NCBI GenBank assembly: GCA_033398695.1
Contig: CM065802.1
Location: forward strand, 210,323,096 to 210,387,095
Length of the DNA: 64,000 bases
Origin: Orobanche coerulescens
Lineage: Eukaryota > Streptophyta > Magnoliopsida > Lamiales > Orobanchaceae
Reading direction: 5' to 3'
Positions 1 to 9,461 of the stretch are shown here, piece by piece (within the stretch, counting starts at the first letter, position 1; each line of letters starts with the position of its first letter). The translations under genes and the position numbers were made by a program. A model generated the notes under the pieces. That model was given only the letters and a program-made list of their open reading frames with translations. It ran no database searches and was not told where the DNA came from.

Positions 1-59
1 AGTTAAAAGATTCTTGAACAAATACAATATTATTTCGTCATATCCTAGTTGAATATGAT

Positions 60-1462
60 GTGTTCCTGAAGAACACTACGAGATCTAAAAATTTTTGTGT
101 AAATGCCTGATGAAGAACACAAAATAATATTCCTGAAGAATATTATTTGGGCTCTTGAAGAAGCACTTTATTTTTACTTATTTTATTTTGCACTATTATG
201 TTATCGTGTAATTTTATTTCTTAAAATTATTGCTCCAGAAGTAGCACAATTAATTGCAATACTATTGACAAATATACTTGTTCTAATATTATTTCTTGAT
301 CTTGAATATCATAATATTTAATATTTGGGTCCCGAAGATTCAAAGGTCAATAGTAACCTGCAGTTTCCAACGCTTTATATGCGTTATTGATGCTCAAAAA
401 TGATCAAGACGAGCAATCATCGTGTACTAAAATTGAAGAATCGATATTAATCGAGTTATTTTTGTGTTTTTATATAGATTTGCTATAGTTCAGTAAATCG
501 ATTGTATAGCTCTCATCCGAACTCCGAATGAGGTGTTCTTGGATGATTTGGAAAGCTAACAAAAGGTTCTACAACTTTCACGTTTTGAGTTTTTCAGATT
601 CGGATAGTAGCGATGCTTAAATTGAGAATCAAGTGGCTGCTCCGAATTGAACTTTGTGATCAATTGTTGTCCACTAAATTGATCGTATCTCAGTCATCCG
701 AAGTCTGATTTAAATGTTTTAAAATGATTCAGAAATCTGAAAGCGAGATCTACGACTTTCATGTTTTGACTTTTGTTTAGATTCTGAATTATTCAAATAA
801 TATTCTTACAAAATTTGTACTCCCGAAGTGGTACAAATAACATGTTATCCGCTCCTCAAGTAGCCGATGATATTTCTATTAACTATATTGACACTTGCTG
901 TTTCATTAGTAAAGCACATTAAGTTATATGTCAATTATACATGTCTAGATAAGTGAATATGACACCCGAAGTTTCATATGCTTTACAAATATTACGTGAA
1001 TAAATTTGAAACCCGAAGTTTCATCTGTCTTACAAGTATCTCTCGAATAAATTCTGAAACCTGAAGTTTCAATATTAGTATGACCATGTGATATGTCAAA
1101 TATTAAAGGTCTTTATACAGAAACTTGTAGTTTCGCTTTCACATGATAAGAACCTAAAGTTCTATATAATATTCACCATTTAAATATGAACTTGCAGTTT
1201 CACATAGTTTAATTGAAGGACACGACGTTCTTCTTAATAATGATTTGAAACCAGAAGTTTCATATCAAAATTCTTGAACTTAAAGTTGAGAAGTATCGAA
1301 TATTATATTATTGAAACTCGAAGTTTCATAACGAAATCACATTACAAATTAGAAGCATAACATTATGTTTCAACTATTAACTCGAAGTAGCAGGATTGAT
1401 ATATGGTTACGATTTATCATAATCATAAAGATTACACATCGTTGCTCCCGAAGTAGCACGAT
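60..1462 (+). repeat. Array of about 16 short hairpins sharing a CNGAA-type loop
   Basis: Each unit is a perfect or near-perfect inverted repeat around a 5-nt loop. Clear cases: 60-76 (GTGTTC-CTGAA-GAACAC), 122-148 (11-bp stem, loop CTGAA), 324-344 (8-bp stem, loop CCGAA), 1007-1023 and 1055-1071 (TGAAAC stems), 1246-1262 (loop CAGAA), 1312-1328 (loop TCGAA), 1438-1462 (loop CCGAA). Weaker cases: 225-255, 813-838, 847-868, 957-979, 1120-1134, 1149-1163, 1187-1202, 1215-1233. Stems differ while loops stay alike. The mismatches in 324-344 and 1215-1233 are G-U pairs if the plus strand is the RNA. Confidence 0.75.
481..786 (+). repeat. Two degenerate direct repeats of about 125 bp
   Basis: Unit 1 (481-605) and unit 2 (661-786) share the order: taaatcgat or taaattgat, a cTCATCCGAA block, aaTGATT, then CTAC-ACTTTCAYGTTTTGA and an AGATTC end. 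They are offset by 180 bp and have diverged strongly. Similar text is common in plant LTR-element leaders, but no element boundary was found here. Confidence 0.5.
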
Positions 1463-2917
1463 TATCTTGAGCTTTTTCACATATTTATTCACGATAGTTC
1501 TACCTCATATTATCTAATTCTTTTTGGATCTATGGTTCTACCTGTAACACCCCCAAGATATTCGAGGTGTATTACAGCGTCGTGGACCCCTACATGGAAT
1601 CCACCAGGCTAACACAAGAGAACACCTCTCGACTAACCGTCTCGGTTAGCAAGGAGACAATATTATTAACAACAAGAACATAAAACAACACGCATTACAA
1701 CCGCATAATACACATCAACCGACAAATATGGTAACTCCAACGAAGTCCAAACACAACCAGAAAGGAAAAGCCTAAGTACTCGCGAGTACAATCTATAAGT
1801 TTAGAAATATAGGAAACAACCATATCGAATTAGACAAAGGAAATAAGACGACCCAAATGCACATGTCAACGGCCTTGGCCAACATCCTCATCTCGTCCGG
1901 TGCTCGCCGTCCGGATAATTATGACACGAAATCCATAACAAGAATTTCCCAAAACGGGTCCCCAAAGGGGTTAGCAATTACGCTAGTACAAGTAGTCAAG
2001 GCAAACCAATCGCTTACACATTTCATAGTACATGCACCAATATCATTTTCAAAAGTCAAAACCAGGACATGTCTTTTAGGAAACAAACAATACAATTAAT
2101 CGCTAGACCGGACGAAGCCACGAATCCCACCCGAGGCCTCTAAGGACCCTCCCGAGGCCATTTCATAAAACAAATCACGCACAGCATCGCCAGACCGGGA
2201 CGAAGCCACGAATCCCACCCGAGGCCTCTAAGGACCCTCCCGAGTGGCTAGCGAAACAAACTCATGAATCCAGTGAAGTCATAGATTCCCCGAGGCCCGT
2301 CGGACCCTCCTAGGGTGAGCAAAGCACACACAATATACATTACCATTTCATGTTAAGCATAAAGGTTTCCAAAAGAATACTTGCCTTGAATTAATGACGA
2401 CGCGAAGAACGAAAGGAAAGTCACCGACGAACGCTAGGAACCAATGAAACCGAACCTAACGATTCGAAGAATACAATCACAACCATTTCTAAACGAATAC
2501 GGAATTGGAATACACCCGAAAACCCGCCTACGATTCATGTATATTCGTATATAAACAACAACGAGGGCGGACCACAACCAAACCCTCTCGATTCCGTAAA
2601 AATCACGAAATATACCATGAATCCGTAGGGAAACTAAGAATACCAACAAGATTAATCATATTCATCATGAATCCATCGACAAAACGAAACGGATCGGAAG
2701 AAAATCCCAAAACCCCCAAATTATCCAAAAGTAGGGTTCTAAGAGATTATCTTGGATTTAGGATGAGAAACACAAGTGGATGATGTTACTCTACCCCAAG
2801 AATTCAAGCAAAAGAATCTCTGAAGTGATTGGAAGAAGAAAATCGCCTCAAATCGCCTCTGGAGTCGCTCGGCCACGGAAGAAGGAGAGAAATGATAATT
2901 TGTGACTATCTCGGTCA

Positions 2918-2944
2918 ACTCCCTGGTTTATATAGCCAGGGAGT
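2918..2944 (-). promoter_or_regulatory. TATA box in the loop of a 9-bp inverted repeat (E1 LTR)
   Basis: ACTCCCTGG (2918-2926) and CCAGGGAGT (2936-2944) are perfect inverted repeats. The 9-nt loop reads CTATATAAA on the minus strand, a good TATA box in the element's direction. It lies about 800 bp from the LTR 5' end, just downstream of the palindrome array, so it is the likely core promoter. Confidence 0.6.
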
Positions 2945-3510
2945 GTTAGCGTGCGCTAATCCTTAAGGTTAGCGTGCGCTAACGGGGAAAAATTACGAGC
3001 GAACTAGTTAGCGTCCATCCGGTAGCGAGACTTTTGGCGTTAGCGGCGCTACTCGAAGCGTGGCGTGCGCTAATAACTCTCGGTAGCGCGCTATCGACCA
3101 ATAGCGTGCGCTACGGACATCACCGAGTCCAGTGGCAACGCCAGAACCCACTGATACGTTAGCGTGCGCTACCATACAAGCGTAGCGTGCGCTAATCGAT
3201 CCGTTAGCGTGTGCTACCATACAAGCGTAGCGTGCGCTTCGGGCACTCACCGGGTTGAGTAAAGCTGTCCAAGATTAGACACTCACGCTAGCGCACGCTC
3301 TGGGCATCATCGGCGGCGCTAGCCTCTCGACATTAGCGTGCGCTAGCATATGTAGCGTGCGCTAATACGCTGGTCCGAAGGCCGGAAAAACAACACTTTG
3401 CCACTCCCGGGGCTGCTACTCGCTAGCGCGCTGGAACAAACGTAGCGTGCTCTACTAAGGAACCTAGCGTGCGCTATGCGAAAGAGTAGCGTGCGCTAGG
3501 TACGAAATAT
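2945..3510. repeat. Array of about 19 near-palindromes, TAGCGTGCGCTA type (E1 U3)
   Basis: Full or partial copies of TAGCGTGCGCTA lie about every 20-40 bp, for example near 2947, 2969, 3102, 3160, 3182, 3332, 3353, 3464 and 3486. Spacers are unrelated, so this is not a simple tandem repeat. Each copy carries two or more CpG sites. The array fills the LTR upstream of the TATA box and therefore sits where an enhancer would be. Confidence 0.8.
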
Positions 3511-3734
3511 GAGCAGTCAAAAACAGGAATGTGAATGAAACATCAAACGGAACATCTCAACAGCATCATAACGTAGAATGGATCCACGGCAACCCAAACG
3601 GCGGTTCCGCAAGACAATAATGGGAATAAAATCCATAGATAATAGGAAAGATACACCGAAAGATACACGAGGGTCACTACTATCGGAAATACGCGAAAAG
3701 AAAAATACAAGGGAAAGAAAATGTGGATATTACA

Positions 3735-3751
3735 TTCTACCCCTCTAAAAA
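3735..3751 (-). other. Polypurine tract of E1
   Basis: The minus strand reads TTTTTAGAGGGGTAGAA and is followed directly by the LTR start TGTAATATCC. This is the expected plus-strand primer site; just upstream lies the usual Tekay reading-frame end (a K-F-R-D-E-T-like remnant). Confidence 0.75.
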
Positions 3752-4249
3752 CAAGTTTCGTCCCGAAACTTAAGAAACAAACAACTCGGGTACCTAGCAC
3801 GCATGCTATCCTCGGTCTCCCACGTTGCCTCCTCGACCGTGTCTCGACCACCGCACCTTGACCAAAGGGATGGTCTTATGCCTCGATCGTTTCTCCCGAT
3901 GTTCCAAAATCTTCAAAGGCGCTCCTCAAAAGTAATATCCTCGGCGTCAATCTCATCATAATCGATGATGTGACTAGGGTCCGGACGTATTTCCTCACCT
4001 GGGAAACATGAAAACGCTATGAACATGACTCAGGGCCGGGGGCAACGCCAAACGGTATGCCAACCCACCGACTCGCTCGAGAATCTCGAAGGGTCCAATA
4101 AATCTCGGACTCAACTTCCCCTTTTTCCCGAAACGGAAAATTCCCTTCGTCGGCGACACCTTCAGCAAAACGTGGTCCCCCACCTCGAATTCTAAAGGTC
4201 GACGACGAACATCGGCATATGACTTCTGTCGACTCTGGGCAGTCAACAT
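3752..4249 (-). pseudogene. E1 integrase C-terminus and chromodomain, broken
   Basis: The open part (4249-3995) continues the integrase and has the GPY/F module (RFIGPFEIL) with a basic, beta-rich context. Below 3995 the chromodomain is readable only by changing frame: pieces equivalent to HIIDYDEIDAEDITFEER, then VEEATWETEDSMRARYP. The family role of this domain is to steer integration towards heterochromatin. At least two frameshifts separate the parts, so no complete chromodomain can be made from this copy. The same domain is intact in E2. Confidence 0.75.
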
Positions 4250-4255
4250 CCATTC

Positions 4256-5191
4256 TCAAATTAATTCTATCTTCCGTCTCGTCTCTAAAACGACATCCGG
4301 TTCGGTCCCGACCAAATCGGACGCCTCATTCCAACAAATCGGCGATTGACATCGCCGCCCATAAAGTGCCTCATACGGTGCCATCCGAATCGACGCGTGC
4401 CAACTATTGTTGTACGTGAATTCGATCAATGGCAAATGCTCCTCCCAGTCGCTACTCCAATCGAGGGCACAAGCACGCAACATGTCCTCGAATGTCTGGA
4501 TGGTGCATTCCGACTGTCCATCTGACTGGGGATGAAAAGAGGTACTCAAATGCAAACGGGTACCTAACGCCTTATGCACCGCCTGCCAAAAGTGCGATAC
4601 GAAACGGCCATCACGATCCGAAACAATAGACTTCGGAGTACCGTGAAGTCTCACAATCTGCGCGATAAACACACGAGCTAACTTCTCCGGGCCCCAAGTG
4701 TCCTTGATGCCCAGAAAATGTGCCGACTTGGTCAGACGATCAACAATCACCCATACCATGTTCATGCCCGACCTCGATCTTGGCAAACTCGTAACGAAAT
4801 CCATCGATAAGTCTTCCCATTTCCATTCCGGAACGGGAAGTGACTGCAATAACCCAGCCGGTCGTTGATGCTCGATTTTGACCTGCTGGCACGTCAAACA
4901 TCTCGCTACAAACTGTGCGACCTCCTCCTTCATATCATTCCACCAGAAGTTCCTCCTCAGGTCCTTGTACATCTTACTCGAACCAGGATGAACGGAATAA
5001 GGTGTGGAATGGGCCTCACGCAAAATACTCTGTCGTAACTCTGGATCGTTCGGCACACAAAGTCGACTCTGGAATCTCAAAACACCATCTTCGTGAATCA
5101 CAAATCCAGGAGACTTTCCTTTAAGGACGTTCTCTCGGATTTGAGTAATCATCGGGTCCTCTGATTGTTTCAGCTTAATTTCATCGATCAA
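4256..5191 (-). pseudogene. E1 integrase core
   Basis: This 311-residue open stretch has the zinc-binding HHCC module (H at REAHSTPY and SVHPGSS; C-x2-C at RCLTCQQVK), then the DDE core: first Asp in SMDFVTSLP, second in SDRDGRF, Glu in SDGQSEC. Spacing fits the Ty3 D,D-35-E family. It would join a DNA copy of the element to host DNA in the nucleus. The frame is clean, but it is separated by stops or frameshifts from RNase H upstream and from the GPY/F module downstream, so the polyprotein is not continuous. Confidence 0.85.
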
Positions 5192-5205
5192 GGACGACGA
5201 AATCT

Positions 5206-5679
5206 CTAAAGCACAAAGTTGCCCGTGACTCCAGGCAACAAAACCTCAACATCTAACCCGATCAAAGCCCGCCGAAGCTCAGACTGAGGTGTAAGGACCT
5301 CAAGCGTTCGCAACGCAATCGGTTTCCGACTCAAGGCGTCGGCCACGACGTTCGCCTTGCCCGGATGATAAAGAATTTCAAGGTCATAATCTTTAATCAG
5401 CTCTAACCACCTCCTCCGCCTCATATTCAACTCCCGCTGAGTAAATATGTATTTAGACTTTATGATCGGTAAAAATCGACATGTAGAGCCGAAAAGATAG
5501 TGACGCCAAATCTTGAGTGCAAAGACTACCGCCGCTAACTCCAAATCGTGAGTAGGGTAGTTAAGTTCATACGGCCTTAATCGTCTCGACGCATAGGCAA
5601 TGGTCTTGCCGTCTGCATTAATACGCACCCAAGACCACGACCAAGCATCGCTATAAACGGCGAATCCTCGTTGCCACAT
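5206..5679 (-). pseudogene. E1 RNase H
   Basis: The frame carries the RNase H fold: VYSDA (first catalytic Asp), [20 protein letters not shown] (catalytic Glu region), [20 protein letters not shown] and [10 protein letters not shown] (last Asp). The segment after VYSDA is garbled compared with relatives, and the DHKSL motif reads as PIIKSKY, so short frameshifts or indels lie inside the domain. The enzyme would remove the RNA strand during reverse transcription. Confidence 0.8.
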
Positions 5680-5741
5680 GGCAACGCCAAGACCGGGCTG
5701 AAGTCAAACGCTTCTTCAGCTCCTCGAAACTCGATCGCCTC

Positions 5742-6302
5742 TCATCGGTCCGCATTTAACTTCTCGGATTTATGGAGCAACTGAGTAAGTGGCCGAGATA
5801 GTTTTGAGAAACCCTCGACGAACCTACGGTAGTAGCCAGCCAAACCCAAGAAACTACGGACCTCCTTCACACTTGTGGGCGATGCCCAATCCAATACTGC
5901 CTCAATTTTCTGCGGGTCCACACGAACCCCTTCGGCTGAAATCACGTGACCCAAAAACATCACTTCCTTCAGCCAGAACTCACATTTCGAGAACTTCGCA
6001 TAGAGTTGGTCGGTCCTCAAAATGTCTAACACTATCCGCAAATGATGGGCATGCTCTTCCTCATTCCTCGAATAGATAAGAATATCGTCAATGAAGACGA
6101 CGACACACTTATCCAAATATTCGATAAAGACTTTGTTCATCAACTGCATGAACACCGCCGGCGCATTAGTTAACCCGAAAGGCATAACTACGAATTCATA
6201 ATGTCCGTATCTCGTCCGAAAAGCTTTTTTCGGCACGTCGGACTCTCTCACCCGGCCGATAGTACCCGATTTCAAATCAATCTTCGAGAATACCGCGACT
6301 CC
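5742..6302 (-). pseudogene. E1 reverse transcriptase, palm and thumb
   Basis: Motifs in order are [33 protein letters not shown], the catalytic FIDDILIYS, and KCEFWL..FLGHVIS. The YHQ that normally follows the FSKIDLRSG block is missing. A TGA at 6303-6305 separates this part from the RT N-terminus. The family role is copying the element RNA into DNA inside the particle. Confidence 0.85.
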
Positions 6303-7145
6303 TCAGAATCGATCGAACAAATCATCAATCCTCGGCAAAGGATACTTGTTCTTGATGGTTACCTTGTTTAGTTCGCGATAGTCGATACACAAACGTAGTG
6401 AACCATCCTTCTTCCGCACAAACAGGACCGGCGCGCCCCAAGGCGAGGCGCTCGGTCGAACATACCCCGATTCAAGAAGCTCACTCAACTGCTTCTTCAA
6501 CTCTGACATCTCTGAAGGTGCCATGCGATACGGCGCCTTCGAAACAGGAGCCGCGCCCGGCTCTAACTCTATAGCAAACTCGACCTCACGATCCGGTGGC
6601 AATCCCGGTAACTCGTCAGGAAAAACATCACGAAACTCATTAACGACTGGAATCGATGGAAGCTCGACTCCACCATTTTCCGTCTTTAAGGCATAGCACC
6701 AATAACCAGTACACCCCTTTTGCAGGAGACTCATCGCCTTCAAGGCATTAATAACGAACTTCTGGTTTCCCCTCTTTCGCCCCGCGAACGAGTGCTCGGT
6801 GCCATCCTCGGCTAACATAGTGATGATTCTCGTGCGGTAGTTCATGATTGCGCCATGCCGCTCGAGCCAATCATCCCCGAGAATTAGATCCTCACCCTCA
6901 ATATCAACAACGATAAGATTAGAGAGGCAGGCTCTCTCACGAATAAACACAGAACAGTCTCGGACCTCTCGATCGCCAACGATCCTGTCACCGCTAGGAA
7001 GTTTAACGATGAAAGACTCGCAAGGCGACAAACAGTCGAGACTCAAACGGCGCACACACCCCAGCGATATGAGCAGATGTGTAGCACCGAGAATCGAAAA
7101 GCACACCGACGGGATGAGAATGAATATGAACGGTACTGCCGCCAC
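6303..7145 (-). pseudogene. E1 protease and N-terminal part of reverse transcriptase
   Basis: The first part is the retroviral-type aspartic protease. The active-site DSG is disrupted: at about 7090-7098 the DNA reads GATTCT-C-GGTGCTACACAT, with one extra C between the Ser and Gly codons, so the Asp lies in a different frame from the rest. The following part has the linker motif [16 protein letters not shown], then RT motifs [18 protein letters not shown] and CIDYRELN. The open frame ends at the TGA at 6303-6305. Confidence 0.8.
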
Positions 7146-7350
7146 GATGTTCTTGGGTCATCGGCCCTCCTCATCTCGTAGATACGCGGTCAGGCGAGCC
7201 GACACCTGGAAGCTCCTCCTCTAGCGGGCTGACCCCGACCCCTACCTCGACCGGCACTCGGAGGTGGCGGCGAGCAAAAGAACCCCGATTCACACTTGGC
7301 TCCAAAGGTCTGGAAAAGAAGCCCGAGCACCGGGAAGCTTTCTTACCCGC

Positions 7351-8394
7351 TCACAAAGAAGGCCTTGTGGCCCGACCACAAGTGTGACAAGTTAGAGGCG
7401 GACGAGGACACTCCCGGTTCCGATGGCCCGGCTCGCCGCAGTTAAAGCATTTGGCATCCCGAACGGAGGCACCGGCAGTACCCCGATAGCCCCCAGAGAA
7501 ACGAGCCGAATTACCTCCAGGAATATTCACAGACTGAGACTTCTGCTGGCCTCCACCTCTGTGACCCGAAAAATTTCCGGCGGATTTCTGCTTCTTACTC
7601 TCCCGAACCGCCGCACTGGCTGTCACCGACATGTCGTAGGCAAGAGCTCGACTCTGATAATCCTTCAGGGTAGTACATACAAGTCCAGACATATAGTCCC
7701 GAATGGGCAGTTTCATTCTCCTGGAAAAATGGAAAATTTTGTCGCTCTCAGCGACAACTTGGGTCTTCACATAACCCAACTCTTTATTGAAATCAGCAAT
7801 GGCTTGGGATACGGGAATATCCCGAGGTTGGGCATCGTAGAAAGCATGCACTCGAGCCTGTCTGACCGGCCACGGACAATACTCGGTTTCCATCAACTCC
7901 TGAAACTCGGCCCACGAAGCAACATGATCTTTGGGACTAACGGCCTCCCACCAATCTGTAGCATCTCCCGTGAGAAAGTATTGAGCAATAGGGACCTTAC
8001 GGTCCTCGGGACAATTGGTAGCAGTGAAGACTTTGGATATCTCCTTGATCCACCCTTCCCAGCCGATCGGGTCCGAAGCTCCCGAGAACTGAGGAGGATG
8101 CATCTTGATGACATCCTGAAGCCAGCGATCCGCTCCGCCCCGATTAGCGTGGGCCTGATCGGGGTTCTGGACCACTTGAGCTATAGCCGCCATCTGGTTA
8201 ACCATTTGCTGCATAACAGCCGCAATACCAAGATCGGCGCGCTCCTGAGAAGAAGCATGACTGTGACGGTCACCGGTACTGCCGGCTCCCGAAGAATGCG
8301 ACGTGGCCGCCCCACCGGCTGCCCCACGTCCTCGGCCGCGCCCACGGCCACGACCACGACCACGACCACGACCACGGTTTCCTCCGGCATCCAT
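7351..8394 (-). pseudogene. E1 gag
   Basis: A 347-residue frame begins MDAGGNRGRG with an arginine-glycine run of about ten repeats, then the retrotransposon gag fold (WIKEISKVF, AQYFLTGDATDWWE, W-x-EF-x-x-L-METEY), then a zinc knuckle CFNCGEPGHRNREC. A second knuckle starts (CHTCGR) but the frame is lost before its His. Position next to the primer site and length fit Tekay gag. It would form the particle and bind RNA. The stretch to 7146, between gag and protease, is out of frame. Confidence 0.85.
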
Positions 8395-8609
8395 ACTGAT
8401 GTTGAGAGATAACAGAAGTATATCGATGATGAGTAAGGGGGAAAAGCAATTACGATTCAGAAGTAGAAATACAATGCAAGAAACAAAAGAGCCGAATAGG
8501 AAAACTTACGAGCCTTTGGAAGTAGGGATCTTTGGCGGCGTGACAATGTGTAAAACAAAACACGACTAGACCCAAATGACCAACAAGCCTAGGTATCCAT
8601 AAACCTAGA

Positions 8610-8621
8610 GCTCCGATACCA
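8610..8621 (-). other. Primer binding site of E1
   Basis: The minus strand reads TGGTATCGGAGC, one base off the complement of the initiator Met tRNA 3' end (TGGTATCAGAGC). It lies 4 bp inside the LTR end (GTTACA at 8626). The interval 8395-8609 is leader with no gene. Confidence 0.8.
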
Positions 8622-8625
8622 TTTC

Positions 8626-8940
8626 TGTAACACCCCCAAGATATTCGAGGTGTATTACAGCGCCGTGGACCCCTACATGGAATCCACCAGGCTAACACAA
8701 GAGAACACCTCTCGACTAACCGTCTCGGTTAGCAAAGGAGACAATATTATTAACAACAAGAACATAAAACAACACGCCCGGTACAACCGGCATAATAAAC
8801 ATCAACCGACAAATATGGTAACTCCAACGAAGTCCAAACACAACCAGAAAGGAAAAGCCTAAGTACTCGCGAGTACAATCTATAAGTTTAGAAATATAGG
8901 AAACAACCATATCGAATTAGACAAAGGAAATAAGACGACC
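8626..8940 (-). mobile_element. Remnant of E1 5' LTR (315 bp)
   Basis: Nearly identical to 1543-1855, with a few substitutions and one 1-bp indel. Similarity stops at AAGACGACC; the 3' LTR continues with other sequence, so the U3 part, TATA box and palindrome array are missing. E1 therefore has no promoter at its 5' end. Confidence 0.85.
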
Positions 8941-9461
8941 CTACTCATATTTTTTTTAACTGGGTTGAAAGTTTAATTTTAATTTGGTTCGAGGGTTTTA
9001 ACTAGTCCTGAGATGCTAGTTTGATCCATTTATAGTAATTTTATTAGGGTTCGGATCTGGTACAGTACAGCATCATGATGTGCACTAGATCTGCCGTCAG
9101 ATTACACATGCACACACACACATCCGTGCGGGTGTGTGTGATCTAATGGTGGGTGCCAGATCCCCTCCCATTTTATTGGGGCTACGCTATTGAAGGGGAT
9201 AATGACATTTAATTGAATGGAGGTTTTGTTCAATGGATTGGCTCGTTGATTTTCTTGAATATCATATTTTGGAGAAATTCATTACCCTTTTTATTCCACT
9301 TCGATTCAAGGTATGTCATGTGCATAAGTTATTATTAAATAATAATTAATTGGATTTTTGAGAGCTAAGTCAGAATATTGTGTATTTATTTTAAGGCTTG
9401 GCAAATTGTGGATTACTTTGGACTCTTTTAGAATAATGTTGACATCGTGGTAGTCGTCATT
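8941..9461. other. Unassigned DNA between E1 and E2
   Basis: About 520 bp with no coding signal. It holds a small inverted-repeat insertion (9038-9181, listed separately). The right edge is the E2 LTR; TCATT (9457-9461) would be the E2 target duplication, but its partner has been lost. Confidence 0.4.
9038..9181. mobile_element. Small inverted-repeat insertion, MITE-like
   Basis: GGATCTGG (9053-9060) pairs with CCAGATCC (9156-9163), and the stem extends three more pairs with one G-U. Inside, a run of CA repeats (9108-9121) faces a run of GT (9131-9139) across a short loop. ATTTTATTAGGG (9038-9049) and ATTTTATTGGGG (9170-9181) flank it as 12-bp direct repeats with one mismatch, a possible target duplication. 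Confidence 0.45.

Larger units (their letters stand above)
1..1542. other. Gene-free flank left of element E1
   Basis: No protein-coding similarity is visible. The only long frame, 103-321, is AT-rich, runs through the hairpin repeats and matches no family known to me. The region holds a pair of degenerate 125-bp direct repeats and an array of small hairpins, both listed separately. It ends at the insertion point of E1, where CTACC (1538-1542) is the probable target duplication. It may be the untranslated part of another retroelement, but no LTR, primer site or polypurine tract was found to show it. Confidence 0.5.
1543..3734 (-). mobile_element. 3' LTR of E1 (2,192 bp)
   Basis: On the plus strand it runs from TGTAACACCCCCAAG to GATATTACA, so on the element strand it is TGTAA...TTACA with short terminal inverted repeats. 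The first 300 bp on the plus-strand side are nearly identical to 8626-8940, which fixes the boundary. The high-coordinate end abuts the polypurine tract. It contains a TATA box inside an inverted repeat and a large palindrome array. Confidence 0.85.
1543..8940 (-). mobile_element. E1: Tekay-type chromovirus (Ty3), 5' LTR truncated
   Basis: The order on the minus strand is 5' LTR piece (8940-8626), iMet-type primer site, gag, protease, RT, RNase H, integrase, chromodomain, polypurine tract, 3' LTR (3734-1543). The domain order with a C-terminal chromodomain is that of Tekay/Del chromoviruses. Coding is broken by frameshifts and stops. Only 315 bp of the expected 2.2-kb 5' LTR remains. CTACC precedes the 3' LTR and CTACT follows the 5' remnant; this may be a decayed target duplication or chance. 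Confidence 0.85.

Noticed and set aside
103..321. 72-codon hydrophobic frame
   Set aside because: It runs through AT-rich hairpin repeats; residues follow base composition, and no start context or homologue was seen.
3008..3250. Frame with repeated SARYACMVAHAN-like peptide
   Set aside because: The peptide repeats only because the DNA palindrome array is being translated.
2945..3510. CRISPR-like array of palindromic repeats with unique spacers
   Set aside because: Spacing is irregular, repeats are about 12 bp, no cas genes exist, and the setting is a plant LTR.
8303..8569. Proline-arginine repeat frame
   Set aside because: It is the antisense of the arginine-glycine run at the E1 gag start.
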